A stretch of DNA of 64,000 nt from Osedax fenrisi (GCA_964019155.1 OZ025243.1:2036961-2100960); one strand, 5' to 3'; shown: positions 48,003 to 60,276, counted from the stretch's first letter. Notes: generated by a model from the letters alone, not told the origin. Numbers and translations: made by a program.

Positions 48003-50065
48003 CCCGCTGATCGTAAAGTTATCTTGATCCAAAAATAGTAGTAAATAAATATTAGTAATGTTCTGAATATTATTTAATTATTATCATTATATAATTATTA
48101 TACTAGTGAGATTATTCCCTTATTATACCAATAGTAATATTTATACTATATTCACAATTTATTATTTAATGACTTATAAAATGAATAATTATATATTTAA
48201 TTATTTTAAATACTTTAATTAATATGATATTATATTTCACAAACGTCTAGGTTTATCATTTCACTTTTAAAAATTCTATTTTAGATGTATTATGTTATAT
48301 ACTTGTACAGGGTAAATACATAATATGTAATATTAATAATCACATTTCTCAGTTTTTTTTTTAAAAAACCGGTTTATTTGGTTTTTTTTTGTGAAGAATA
48401 TTTGTTTTTTATGAATTATTTAAATAAGTGTTATTAATACTTCTATAGATATAGATTCCAATTGAAATCAGCAAATTTTTCCGACTCAAACTCAGATTTT
48501 GTTGAAACTTTCACAGAATGTTTACTTTATATAGTTATCCTTATACTTAAAAAAAAATTTTAAATTAATACTTTGCCCTAACGATGAATTTAAAAATATT
48601 TTGAATTTTTTGAGTAAAACGCACATTTATAAAACTATATTTATTTAATAAATTTTGTTTCTATAAGATTATATCATATATTCTCTATATAGATATATAT
48701 ATATATATATATATATAGTAATACACTAATACATATTAAATAATCATATAAGTATATTGATTTAGATATATGAAAAAATTCACAATATTTGTTTTTTATC
48801 CATTAATTTGTTTCCCTAATAACTTTTTATATATTGTATATTATTGAATTTTTGTTTGTATATTGTAGCTATGTTTTAATAAACATAAATTATCTTAAAA
48901 ATCTAACCTAGTGAATATATTTTGTCATTAATTCATCGATAAAAAATAATTTTTTTTTTAATTTTCCAAATTCTATGCTTTTTAAATCAAAATAAATCAT
49001 AATACGTATCGAAATTAATAATTTTTTTGTAATTCTATAATTTAGTTTAATAATCTATTTAAAACTATTTTCATAACATTGCTTTATTGGTTGCTGGTTT
49101 TTAATTTTTTTAAAAGGTACAATTCTAATTTTTAAGACAACATATATGATTTAACTTTAATGTACTTTTTACTAATAATAAATATATATTTTATTTAAAT
49201 GATATAAAAATATATATAAGCTCATATGAAATATTCAAAATTCTAATATAAATAAGATATTGTATTTTTATTATTGCCAATAGCTGATTTCATGAAATAA
49301 TGAATTCACACTAACAGTGCATGTATAGAGGCTATGCATATAAAAATTACTATAGCTATATTATTATTTTTTGAATTATACTGAGAACATCTGTTTATAT
49401 ATTACAATAGAGATTTCATGAATATTATTTTCTAATAATAGTAAAAATACAATTTCTATAGAATAAATGACAATAAATAATAATGTAAAATTGTAATTTA
49501 TACAAAAGAGATAATATAAAATATATCTATTATCTAACTATTATAGTATATATGGAAAATTATAAATATAATATAACAAAAATAGATTGATAAATAGAAT
49601 TATGGGTAATAGGCTATTAATAGACCATATGGTGCCTAACTATTTATATGGTAAACTGTAAAATGGCACTGTGACATTTTATTTTAAAAAACCCAATATA
49701 TCATTATATTTTTTAATATTGTCTCTCTGGAATTGTGCATACATATGTTATTTATATAAAGCAAAATAAATGATGTGGATTGCTTCTGTACTTTTATCTA
49801 AACACTCATTTATATATGCAAACATAACAACACCATTTATTCTGAGTAAAGTGCACTTGAAAAGTTAATAATAAATAAATTCAAATAAATTATAAAATTA
49901 TACATTTAACTAATATAAAATAAATATTATAAAGTAATAGTTTATATTTTCTTATAAATATATAAATGTTATTTTTATGTAATGTATAGATGAACGCACA
50001 CCTCCCCCCTTAAATGAAAAAATTTATATAGTACACATAATCTATGCAATTATTAATAATATTGT
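48003..50065. other. 2 kb of AT-rich DNA
   Basis: (TA)n at 48691-48718. AAAAAACCGGTTTATTTGG near 48362-48382 resembles inner sequence of the 50066 element. No gene is recognised. Confidence 0.45.
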
Positions 50066-50313
50066 TAGGGTTGTTGTTTTTTTGATTTTTTGTTTTTTTT
50101 TAAAAACGATGAAACCATTAACACTACCTTATATAATTTAAAATTATAAGGTATAATTTATATAATGTACATAATATATATTATTATTATTAATATTTAT
50201 ATTAATTTTAAATATAATAATAAAATTAATATATTTATCAATAATTATATTTACAGTAATCAAAAAAACCAAATAAACCATGGTTTTTTTTGTCAAAAAA
50301 CCGAACAACCCTG
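50066..50313. mobile_element. MITE with imperfect inverted ends (TAGGGTTGTT / CAGGGTTGTT)
   Basis: TAGGGTTGTTGTTTTTTTG at the left and the complement of CAAAAAACCGAACAACCCTG at the right form about 20-25-bp imperfect inverted ends. The Y-A-G-G-G start is hAT-like, but the flanking 8-mers do not match. AT-rich interior, no ORF. Fragments resembling the end occur near 16439. Confidence 0.55.
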
Positions 50314-50636
50314 ATATATTATTTCTATAGATGTTATATTTTAATTTATTTAATAAATAATATATCTATAAACATAATTATTTTTATTAAACATTTATAA
50401 TTAATATTAATATGAATTAATTAATCTATATTTTCAAAGTTATTTACAATGTTCATATTTGGATTTATTAAATATGATCCAGCTCGTAACAATTCATTGT
50501 TAGATATTTCAAACCGAGTATATCTTATCCAGAGATTCATAAGGAAATATTATCATCAACATATCTCTGTAGTATAGAAATATATATATATATATATAAA
50601 TATTAAAAATTAATTATAAATGTATACCTTTTTTTT
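50314..50636. other. AT-rich spacer
   Basis: No gene seen; (TA)n at 50578-50598. Confidence 0.35.
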
Positions 50637-52813
50637 ATAGACCATTATAATTTTGTTCTTCTAATTTCTCTATATTCTTTTTTCAATTCATCCCAGAGAT
50701 AATATAAATGTACGTATCCTTATTAAAAATTATTATTTAATAATTAATTATTTTTAATTCTCAATAATGTAATTGAATTATACAAACTTTTGATAACTTT
50801 TCTATTAAATATAAAATGCCATCCTTCGATATCAATATTTGTTCTTATTTCTTCATTAAAAATTCTCCAATTTGAAATTAGAAATATATTAGATGAAATC
50901 CACTCTCGAAATATATTATTAAAGTTTTCAGCCCATTCTCATTATCTGGAATAGATCTAGTAAAATGAATGCAGTCATTATTACCTCTTTCGACAATAAT
51001 GGAAGTGCCTTTAGTTTTCGTACGAACTACAATATTATATTATGTAAAATATTTGTACATTATAATAATGATTATTTAAATAATTTATTTATCCTCACAT
51101 ACAAATTCCTTTTCCGTATATTTCGAAACAAGATTCTTAGTATTTTTTTATATTTCTCCAAATGGTCTTTATTATTTATATTTGAAATTAAGTAATATTT
51201 TATTGAGTACACAAAACAAAATGTATTAAAATGTTATTTAAGTTTATATAATTATTCACTATTATGAATATTTACAATTATAAATATTTATAATTAAAGA
51301 TAACTAATATTATTATGAAATAATACCTGGGTGAAGTGAAACAAGCATCCTTTGATCTCAATATCGGCAAAAACTTATCTCGCTGCTTCCATACAACTTT
51401 CTCAAAATTAACTAGTAATTTTGTTGGAATACAATTTGATATTCTTACTACTTCTATAAATATGGCTATATAGACAGTTTTCCTCTTCTTTGACATAATA
51501 ACAAATGCAAGTGGAACTTGTTTCTTTTTGCCATCTATTGAAATTTATTCATATTTAAATTTATTTAATGAAATTAATATGTAATATATATATTTATATA
51601 TTATTATGTTAAATAATTTATATTATTATTTAAATATTAGATTAATAATAATTGTTATGAGAAGAATATAAAAATATTTATATTAACATAATATAATCAG
51701 CAAATATGTATATCTACTAACTGAACGTAATGAATCCATGTATTAAAAATAATTGATAAAATGGCTTCTTTATTACATCATATGTACCATCAACAAACCT
51801 TTGTATTTTTATTATTTCCATTACAATATATTTTAATTATTTTTATAAAATATAATGTATGTATAATAATATTTAAATAAATATAACCATGTCTTCACTT
51901 TTTTCAATAGTGTTAGCTGTTCTTCAGAAAATAGCAATAGATGTATCTGTCCATCGACTCTGATATCGAATCTCAGGAATGAATCAGAGTATGCCTCGTT
52001 AATCATAAAATCCAATGGAGTCGGATTAACTGGCCTTCCGTGACGGCTATATTGATTAATCAGCTTGCCTTACTTTGCTAGGTAAATCATTATTTAATAC
52101 GATATCATCGTCGTACTTTATCCAATTCCTGTAATCAATTTAAAAAAGTATGTAATTTTTATTTAAAACAAATTAAAATTAGAATTTGATTTATAATACG
52201 TACATCAGATATTATTGCTGGAGCTGATTTGTTCTTTCCAGTTGAAGATTTGCCTTCAAGTTTCATATTTCTTTTTGCTTTAAGAACATTACTTAACACC
52301 AACAAAAAGTATAATTAATTATATTTATATATCACTATTATTGAATTACATAAATTTGTATGAATATTACCTGGAGAATTCTGGCATGTATGCTCAGCGC
52401 CATATGTTGCGTATACATTTGTATATTTTACATATGCTCTGCATCCACTTCTATAATGAGAACATCTGCAATAAGTTATCATATGTCTTGCACTATATTT
52501 ATTATAGTGATAACCTCTATTGTCACATAATATGTCCTGTAAATAAAGAGTTATATATATTATATTATATGATAAATTTATGAGATTCTACAAAATAATA
52601 TTTTTAAGAAAATATATAATTTATTTACACTAATTTACTATATTTATTATTATATTTATATTACAGTACAATTAATTTGATTTATAAAATATCAATAACA
52701 TTCTAATATAATACTCTGCCTCGCATACTTCCATTTTTAATAATTTCATATTCATATTCACCCATCACATCCCAAAATGCATTCAATACTCTTCCACTAT
52801 ACATTGTATTCAT
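50637..52813 (-). pseudogene. FLYWCH/MULE transposase gene with introns, broken
   Basis: Minus-strand exons read as one Mutator-like (MULE) transposase of the FLYWCH type. Exon 1 (52715-52813): MNTMYSGRVLNAFWD..EYEYEIIKNGSMRGR. Exon 2 (52371-52536): FLYWCH finger, CDNRGYHYNKYSARHM, YCRCSHYRSGCRAYVKY, YGAEHTC. Exon 3 (about 52204-52296): NVLKAKRNMKLEGKSS. Exon 4 (51888-52128): LPSKVRQA, a frameshift near 52055, then INQYSRHGRPVNPTPLDF and IHLLLFSEEQLTLL. Exon 5 (51722-51798): WFVDGTYDVIKKPFYQLF, the DDE-domain start. Exon 6 (51327-51534): VPLAFVIMSKKRKTVY. Later pieces: CIHFTRSIPDNENGLKT, TNIDIEGWHFIFN and WDELKKEYRELEEQ. Junctions 1/2, 4/5 and 5/6 are GT-AG and in phase. The exon 4 shift and a broken middle part suggest a dead gene. 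Confidence 0.8.
52371..52536 (-). CDS. FLYWCH zinc-finger exon of the MULE gene
   Basis: Acceptor TTTACAG and donor CCAG|GTAATA border 166 bp. The sequence has the FLYWCH layout: GY.Y, then C-R-C, GCRA and a His-containing end (GAEHTC). It would bind zinc and the transposon ends. Phase 0 in, one base out; no stop in frame. Confidence 0.75.
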
Positions 52814-52819
52814 TTCCCC

Positions 52820-53337
52820 AGCTCTCCTTATCTGGGATATATCCAACAAAGCAGAAGTCTACAGATTCAGCTGTCACCCATGACATCTCTAATGGTATCG
52901 CCTTCAGCCATAATTCCTGCGACGCCCCCGCTCCAACTACTACCTCCATTGATGTATCGCTAACCATACAGTAGAGCCCTCATCTCCTCCTTAGCGTACA
53001 CAATCAACTGTGATACCAGCTCCAGTATTTTACTCCTACTCCATACGTAGGAGAGGGAATGGCCGCCTGCCACAGCATCTGTAGCCATTGACTATTATGT
53101 AGCGTCGGCTACCCTGGACGGAGAAAGGGGGATGTTATATTAATATGATGTTTATACACCAACATTACAATATATTGATGATCTATTCCAGATTATGTCC
53201 TCGTATGACATACCGTATATAGACAGCCACTCATTGATTATCGACATCGGCTATATATAGGTGCCACTATTGCTTGTGATCGTTCACTTTTATGAATATT
53301 TAATCCAATAAATATACAAAATCCTTTGCCTTATTCA
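52820..53337 (+). mobile_element. Probable LTR-retrotransposon 3' end with LTR
   Basis: GAGAAAGGGGGA at 53121-53132 looks like a polypurine tract immediately before TGTTATATTAATATG, a typical LTR start. The next 200 bp contain TATATATAGG and AATAAATATAC (poly-A signal-like). The LTR end is unclear; TTATTCA near 53337 is a guess. The 300 bp upstream are GC-richer and do not give one clean frame. No second LTR lies in the window, so this is a partial copy. Confidence 0.4.
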
Positions 53338-53985
53338 TACCATTATGTATAATAATAATATTAAAATTAGAGATAATTATTATAATTATTTTATTAATTA
53401 ATGAATGTATGACTCTTATGCATTCTAAAACTTGCCTAATTATTAATGATGCTATTTAATAACTATTTAAGGTATACATTTATAAAAACATAAATATATT
53501 AATATTGTAAGCATCTATAGACATTATTAGTGTATAATTCGTTTAGCATCTATCATAGCCTATCTAAAACTAAATATTATTCTATTTAAGTTAAAATGTA
53601 AAATATTATTTATATATACTGTATATGATATACACCAATATAATAACTTTTCTAATAAATAACAATAAAGTATTAACATGATGAAGTTGTTAATATATAT
53701 TTATGTATATTAATCAAAAGTATAGTTTAATATTAATTTTATATTACGATTTGAATTTTGTATATATTTATATATATATATTATTACGTTTCTATTTAAG
53801 GTGTATATAATTAATTAAAATAATATTCATTAAATAAAATTATAACATAAAATTAACAAAGTTGTTAGTATATATAGATATTAATAAGTATAGTATAATA
53901 ACTAGTATTAATCAAAATTCTATTTCAACTTTTTAAAAAATATTTTGAATTATTTATTTATATATTACTTTATTAGCCTCCAATT
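53338..53985. other. AT-rich spacer
   Basis: Nothing recognised. Confidence 0.4.
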
Positions 53986-54990
53986 TATCTAGAATTGTAG
54001 CTGTCTTTTATATACTGCGTAATAAAATTAATATAAAATCATTAATTTTATTATATAACGCACTATTTCACTCTAGATTAAGTTATTGTTGTTCGTCATG
54101 GGGCTCTAATTATAAATCAGTAGTACACAAAATTATTGTATTACAAAACAAGGTACTTAAATGTATTTATAAACTACCCCAGAGAACTAATATCAACTTC
54201 ATTTATAAAAGACATAATATATTGAAAAGAGTTGACTTAGTTAAAGACTTAGTTAAAGTTCCCATTATTAAAAAATACACATTATGCTTTTAATAGAGTC
54301 TATAGAACTACACTATTACAAAAATTTGTACTTTATTCAAACAGTTGTACTAGGGCTAAAAATAGATTTATTATACCGAAATGTAGAATTAATATTAGTT
54401 GTTATGCTGTACATTATGCAAGTATTCAATTATGGAATAATCTAAGTAATAAATTAAAAATTATAAAACCTATTAAGTTATTTATAAAAAAATTAAAAAT
54501 TTCTTACCTAGCTATTTACAAATTATATTTTATTTTACATGTTTGATGGACTAATGGTGACTATTCAAGCTGACTGATAGAAGTGGAACAGATCCTCAAA
54601 GACATTATTTTTATTTTATTTGTTTTCTTTTATTAAGCTCCGTGATTTTTTATTTATTATTATGAATTACTTATATGTAATATCAGATGGATTAACATAG
54701 GGATTATATTTCTGATTGTTTGAAACGCTAAATAAATCACTGAGTATTACACTCCTGGGTGTGGGCTACCCATATGGGATTTGGGCAACCCTGAAGCTTC
54801 CTTCACTTATATATTCCCTTTGATAATCCTTCTATACACATACATGTTTGAATGTATAATATGTAATTGCATTATTATTTACTCTGGCCAAACACCTCGA
54901 AAGACAATTTGACTATTTTGTTTAGCCATTTATTGTTAAAATTTGTTTGCAATAATAAATTATCCTTATCCTTATCCTTATCCTTATATA
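53986..54990 (+). pseudogene. LINE C-terminal relic with 3' UTR and (TTATCC)n tail
   Basis: At 54080-54240 translation gives SRLSYCCSSWGSNYKSV, IIVLQNKVLKCIYKLPQR and NFIYKRHNILKRVDLVKD, and later YASIQLWNNLSNKLKII. This is the region after the reverse transcriptase domain in CR1/Jockey-like LINEs. A shift occurs near 54250. A GC-richer 3' UTR follows (CACTCCTGGGTGTGGGCTACC), ending in about four and a half TTATCC units at 54959-54986, a tandem tail as in CR1-like LINEs. Confidence 0.7.
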
Positions 54991-55234
54991 TATAGTATTG
55001 ATTCTATACTACTACGATTTATTTTAGTTATAGGTACTACTTAGTTACTAAGTTAGTAACTTTAAGTTAAACTTACTTATAAGTAAGTAGGAATAATCAT
55101 CATTATTATTATAATAATATAATCATTATTATTATAATAATTATAATAATTAAAATTATTATAATAATTATATTATAATAATATAATGATTATAATAATC
55201 ATTATAATATTCAATATATATATTTAATAATTTG
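54991..55234. repeat. ATTATTATAATAAT-rich palindromic sequence
   Basis: Many overlapping short palindromes of ATTATTATAATAAT type lie at 55090-55210, like the cluster at 9480-9790. Confidence 0.6.
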
Positions 55235-55407
55235 AAATTATTATGTGAAAAATTAGTTCGAATAAACAAGTTTGCGTGCGTTCAAATCGCGAAGCTTTTG
55301 ACCACAATCAAATATAATATAATATTATATTTGATTGTGGTCAAAAGCTTCGCGATTTGAACGCACGCAAACTTGTTTATTCGAACTAATTTTTCACATA
55401 ATAATTT
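55235..55407. repeat. 173-bp perfect palindrome
   Basis: The left arm 55235-55320 and right arm 55322-55407 are exact reverse complements over 86 bp around one central base (55321). The arms include GTTCGAATAAACAAGTTTGC, GTGCGTTCAAATCGCGAAGC and TTTTGACCACAATCAAAT and are GC-richer than the flanks. No ORF. Confidence 0.95.
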
Positions 55408-55436
55408 GAATACATTATTTATTATTATAATGTACG

Positions 55437-55670
55437 GCGTACATTGTACGCTTGCAATATGTAATATAAAATAATTTTATATTACATTTTAAAAATTTCA
55501 AATTTAATTTCAAATTAAATTTGTAAATAATTCTAATTATTTACAAACATTTTCCGAATGATCATCAACAAAGATTCTGCGAAGCATCATTATGCTTCGC
55601 AGAATCTTTGTTATTGACTTTGAAATAATGTTTACAAATAATTTAGTTAACTCTAATCCGATTTGTATGT
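55437..55670. repeat. Cluster of further hairpins
   Basis: GCGTAC-ATT-GTACGC (55437-55451); CAAATTTAATTT-C-complement (55499-55523); and a perfect 21-bp hairpin with arms AACAAAGATTCTGCGAAGC+AT at 55567-55587 and 55592-55612 around a 4-base loop. The last is enclosed by weaker outer arms (AATTATTTACAAACATT). Confidence 0.85.
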
Positions 55671-56060
55671 ACACATATAACTAACTTTATTTACTCCATG
55701 GTAATCTATATAATGATTAGATATAAATTTAAATATATATCTAATTAAAAATCTAAATAATTTAAAATAATAACTGATTTATTAATAGAAAGAAATAAAC
55801 AATTTCCTATTGGTCCTAATATATACTATAATCGTGGATGAGAATACTGGTGGAAACCCAGTAATCTCGGACGAGGTCATTTTCAGACGAATTTGTAGGT
55901 AATAACTAATTTCGTCTTGTTAAATTTAGTTTATTTTGTATAAAAATGTAATGGCCCTGAGCTAACTAAATATCCAATTGAATATACAGGAACGAAGTAA
56001 TCCTTATGACTTTATTACATTTAATTAATCGTATAATTATTATACTAATATATAGGAACT
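55671..56060. other. AT-rich spacer
   Basis: No gene is seen. The 5' leader of the next LINE probably starts near 56070-56160. Confidence 0.35.
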
Positions 56061-56069
56061 ATAGTTTGG

Positions 56070-59000
56070 GGTCTTAATGGGGTGTGGATAGTTTGGTAGA
56101 TAAAAAAGTTGGGGCTTCTTTTTTACTCATAAAATGCTAAAAAGTTAATTCCACATCCAAGTCCTACCTCCACCTTCACGTGGTAGACCCTGTTTATACT
56201 AACGGAGGAGGGCGAATGCGTCTTGTTCAGCGCGTCAAATCTGACAGCAAAGTCCTGCTACTGACTTGTAGTCGACTCGGGAGAGCCAAAGTCTATGGGA
56301 ATAAACCCAAACAGAAAATTCAACTTGATCTGTTGTAAGAGGTCGATTGTTCTGAGCAGCAGCAGCACAATTATTGGAGGCAGCGGAAGAACCAATTCTT
56401 GGTCAACGACAATTTCATACTAAATCCGAGGCATTGTGGAAAACCTATACATGGCTAGGACACTGCGCTAGAGCAGGCAACGGGAAACCACTCTAGTAAA
56501 ATCCCAAGAAAACAAACATGACAGACACAAACATGCATATCACAATAAGGTCGAAGAATGAGACCCCCAGGTTGGACGGCTTTAATATTATTACTACTGG
56601 GGAAGGGTACTCCATTGTCACAAGTAAGTGCAACGCGGATGACGGGGGTGTTTTAAAGCCGAAAGGACGAACATCAACTAAAAATAGTGCAATGAAAAGG
56701 ACAGAGGCAAGCCATAGAATAGCAAAAGAAAGAATGAGAATAGGTACATGGAACGTAAGAACAATGAATAATGGAAATTTGGAAGTAGTCAAGAGATAAA
56801 TGGCAAGGACTGGTGTTGATTTGCTAGGTATAAGTGAAATGAAATGGACAGGAATGGGACATTTTACATCAGATGAATATGAAATCTACTACTCTGGACA
56901 GGAGACATTGAAGCGAAATGGAGTGGCATTTATATGTAATAATGAAATACGAAGATATGTACTGGGCTTCAACCCAGTAGATGACATAATTGCCACAATA
57001 CGCATACAGTGCAAGCCGATAAACATAACAGTAGTACAAATATATGCCCCAACATCCAGCGCAGAAGAAGAAGACAGTGATGCATTTTATGATAAAGTAC
57101 AATCTGTATTGGACCAGATACCTAATGGCGATATTATGTATATCATAGGTGACTGGAACGCCAAGGTTGGGAAGGAATTATCAATTGATATCACTGGTAA
57201 CTTTGGTTTGGGCAAGAGGAATGAAAGAGGGGATCAACTTGTAGAATTCCGTAGTAGAAACGATCTTAGAATAATGAATACATTCTTTAAGTTACACCCA
57301 CGAAGGCTATACACATGGATATCACCTGACAACTACCAGAAATCAAATTGATTACATATTATGTAAATCGAGATGGAAAAGTAGCATAAAGCGAGTCACA
57401 ACTATACCGGGGGCAGATTGTGGTACTGACCATAATCTGCTCATAGCCGATATCAAGGTCAAGCTCAACGAATTAAACGATCAATGCAAACTCAAATATA
57501 CGATGTGGAAAAAATCGGACTTGACTATAGTGTAGAAATAAAAAAACAGGTTTAACGCACAGCAAAGAGAAGACAGAACACCAGAAGAACTATGGAATGA
57601 TATTCGGACTATTCTAATAGATACAGCAAATAAAAAGGTCCCGAAAGTCAAAAGGAAGAAAGTCTCAAAGTGGCTTTCAGAAGAAGCTCTAAAAATTGCC
57701 AAAGAACGAAAGGATATGCGTAGCAAAGGAAAGTATGAAGAATATCGAAAGCTTAACGCAGCATTTCAGAAGAAAGCAAGACAAGATAAAGAGCAAAGTA
57801 TCAGAGAAAAATGCAGACAAATTGAAGAGTTAAATAAAATAGGTAAGACTAGAGACTTATTCAAAGAAATAAAAGAGATGACTGGCTCACGAAGCTCAAG
57901 TGGTTGTGCTATGAAATTAAGTAATGGAAAAGTGGTTTCTGAAGAAAAGGAAATAAAAAAGAGATGGCATCAATATACTGAAAATCTATATAGAAGAGAT
58001 ATTAATATGAATGATAATTTTAATGTACATTTATATGAAGATGAACCTGATGTATTAGAGATAGAAGTAAATGAAGCAATACAGCACATATCTAACAGAA
58101 AAGCTCCAGGTTGTGATGGAATACCGCTAGAGTTTCTAAAAGCAGGAGGAGATGAGGCAATTAGAGTCATGACAAATCTATGTAATAGCATATGGAAAAT
58201 GAAGACATGGCCAAATGATTGGAAGAAGTCCATATATGTCCCTATTTACAAGAAAGGAGATAAAAAAGAATGTGGGAATTATCGAACTATTGCCTTAATC
58301 TCACATGCTAGCAAAATACTTCTGAGAGTTCTACAAAAAAGACTGGAGGCCTTCCTTATCCCTGAACTACCATCGAACAAACCGGGTTCCGAAGAGGTAG
58401 AGGAACTAGATACCACATATCAAACCTGAGATGGCTGATGGAAAGAGCTAGGGATAATCAAAGAGAACTATTCATGTGTTTTATTGACTACAAGAAGGCA
58501 TTTGATTGTGTAGACCATCAACGATTATGGAACACTCTCAAAGGTATGGGAGTACCTGAACATTTGATTGTCATTATTAGTAACCTGTATACAAATCAGG
58601 AAGCGACTATAAGGACAGAGTATGGAGAGACAGGCGACATACCGATTGGTAAAGGAGTACGCCAGGATTGCATTCTATCTCCATTGCTATTCAACATCTA
58701 TGCAGAAAAGATAATGCGAGAGGCTCTAGATAAGTGGGACAAAGGCATTGGCATAGGTGGAAGGAAAGTTTCAAACCTGAGATATGCAGATGACACCACA
58801 TTGATAGCCGGTAATAGAGAGGACCTTATAGAAAAAGTCAAATCGTCGAGTGAGAAAGCTGGGTTATATCTAAATGTCAAAAAAACTAAGGTGATGGCAA
58901 AAGGAGAACTAGATTCTATAATAGTTGATGGCGTAAATGTAGAAGTAGTTGAAAGATTTGTGTTCGAGGGAGCCTTGATAACAAGTGACGGACAAATAGA

Positions 59001-59075
59001 TATGGAATTACGCAGAAGAATTGCAATGGGAAAAAGTGCAATGGGGAGTCTGAGGAAAATTTTTAAAGATAGATT
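56070..59075 (+). mobile_element. RTE-type LINE lacking its 3' end
   Basis: A GC-richer leader (about 56070-56517) is followed by broken coding sequence. Frame 1 (56518-56799): RMRIGTWNVRTMNNGNLEVV, then an in-frame TAA. Frame 2 (56800-57351): DLLGISEMKWTGMGHFTS, NGVAFICNNEIRRYV, IQIYAPTSS, IIGDWNAKVG, then a one-base shift; the other frame goes on with NQIDYILCKSRW and GTDHNLLIADIK, with a stop near 57533. Frame 3 (57716-58429): APGCDGIPLEFLKAGG, NYRTIALISHASKILL, then a shift near 58378. Frame 4 (58438-59094): FIDYKKAFDCVDHQRLW, GVRQDCILSPLLFNIYAE (Gly changed to Asp), LRYADDTTLIAG. Coding homology ends at AMGSLRKIFKDR (about 59072), so the thumb and the GRP tail are gone. Confidence 0.88.
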
Positions 59076-59224
59076 TCATATCTCGCATATATAACTTATT
59101 TATACATTTGTAAAATTTCTCTAATGATTTTTGAGTATTTATATCAATATAAAGTGTTTTATGAGCGTAATCGATATAATAGTTATTTGAAATTGTATGT
59201 ATTATATTTATTTATATTTTATAT
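59076..59224. other. Junction DNA after the LINE
   Basis: AT-rich, with no LINE homology visible. Confidence 0.4.
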
Positions 59225-59545
59225 ATTAAACTTTGAATATCATTTTCTCAAGTTTCTACTTATTAAACACATGTAAAAAACATACTATTTTTTTGTTTTT
59301 TATTATTTTATCTGACATTTTTACTCTATGTATATGCATTATATTTTAATTAAATAAATGATAATAAACTTGTATTTTAATGAACCAAATAAAAAATAAC
59401 TATTTAACTAATTGAGAATATGTTGTTTACACCATTGTAAATGAACTATATTATTTAAAGACAATACTTATATGATGTAGAAAAGTATCTGTTGAATCAA
59501 AAAAAGTATGCAATTATCTCTATTAGTTATTTATCCTTAGCGTTT
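59225..59545. repeat. Dispersed repeat A, copy 2
   Basis: Aligns with 4545-4915 (see there). It lies 150 bp after the point where the RTE LINE is cut off. Confidence 0.65.
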
Positions 59546-59882
59546 TTAGATAGAGCTAAAATAATATTGTTTAGATAAACGGGCGCATCCCCCTTAACTG
59601 TTGTTATTGTGTTTATTAAACATTTAATACAATATATATCTATCTATATTTAAATTTAATTGTAAGAATAATATTTCATTTTTATTTCTATTCTATATTA
59701 TACTATAGTATTGAATGTTTCAACATTCAAAAATAATTTATACAATTATAAATAATATTTTTAATAAGTTTTTAATTGTTAAATTAAAATTAATATTATA
59801 CATATTTATAAAATATTATATATTTTATTTTTATATATTATATATATAATAGATACAAATATAACTAAAATATTATTAATAG
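59546..59882. other. AT-rich DNA before an exon
   Basis: No gene seen; an acceptor (ATTATTAATAG) ends at 59882. Confidence 0.4.
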
Positions 59883-60205
59883 GTGATACAAGATGCCAAC
59901 AAGATCCAGTTATTATACGCCTCAATAAAGTGGATTCTAGACGCTGTATACACATCTATGTAAACAATGCCACCCCAACTACACCGTCACCACCACGTAA
60001 TATTATAGATATCACATCTGAAGGTAGACAACTGCCATCAGCATCTAGTGAATATATATCACCTCATGATATTAGGCCTATATCAAGGTTCAATGTATTC
60101 ACTAGATCGAAACGAAGTGGCCGTAGTTGTGTAATTACTAACAACCAATACCGAGATGCTATTGTTAATAAACCTACACCAACCACTCGACGAATTTCTA
60201 ATTGA
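59883..60205 (+). CDS. Putative terminal exon, gene unknown
   Basis: After the acceptor the frame takes two bases and reads DTRCQQDPVIIRLNKVDSRR, CIHIYVNNATPTTPSPPRN, IIDITSEGRQLPSASSEYIS and FNVFTRSKRSGRSCVI to RRISN and a stop at 60203-60205. The open frame starts upstream of the GTG at 59930 and is coding-like and GC-richer. It is Ser/Thr/Pro/Arg-rich, with no recognised domain. A 70-bp perfect hairpin begins one base after the stop. Confidence 0.5.
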
Positions 60206-60206
60206 T

Positions 60207-60276
60207 ATCTATGTGATATATGTAAATAATATTTTAAATAATTGTTACTAATATTATTTACATATATCACATAGAT
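60207..60276. repeat. 70-bp hairpin with perfect 27-bp arms
   Basis: ATCTATGTGATATATGTAAA+TAATATT at 60207-60233 pairs exactly with 60250-60276 around a 16-base loop. It starts directly after the stop of the 59883 exon. It may be a foldback element or a structured 3' UTR. Confidence 0.9.

Noticed and set aside
52777..52974. Plus-strand frame ending VSLTIQ
   Set aside because: It overlaps the first MULE exon on the other strand and shows no domain; it is at most decayed LTR-element sequence.
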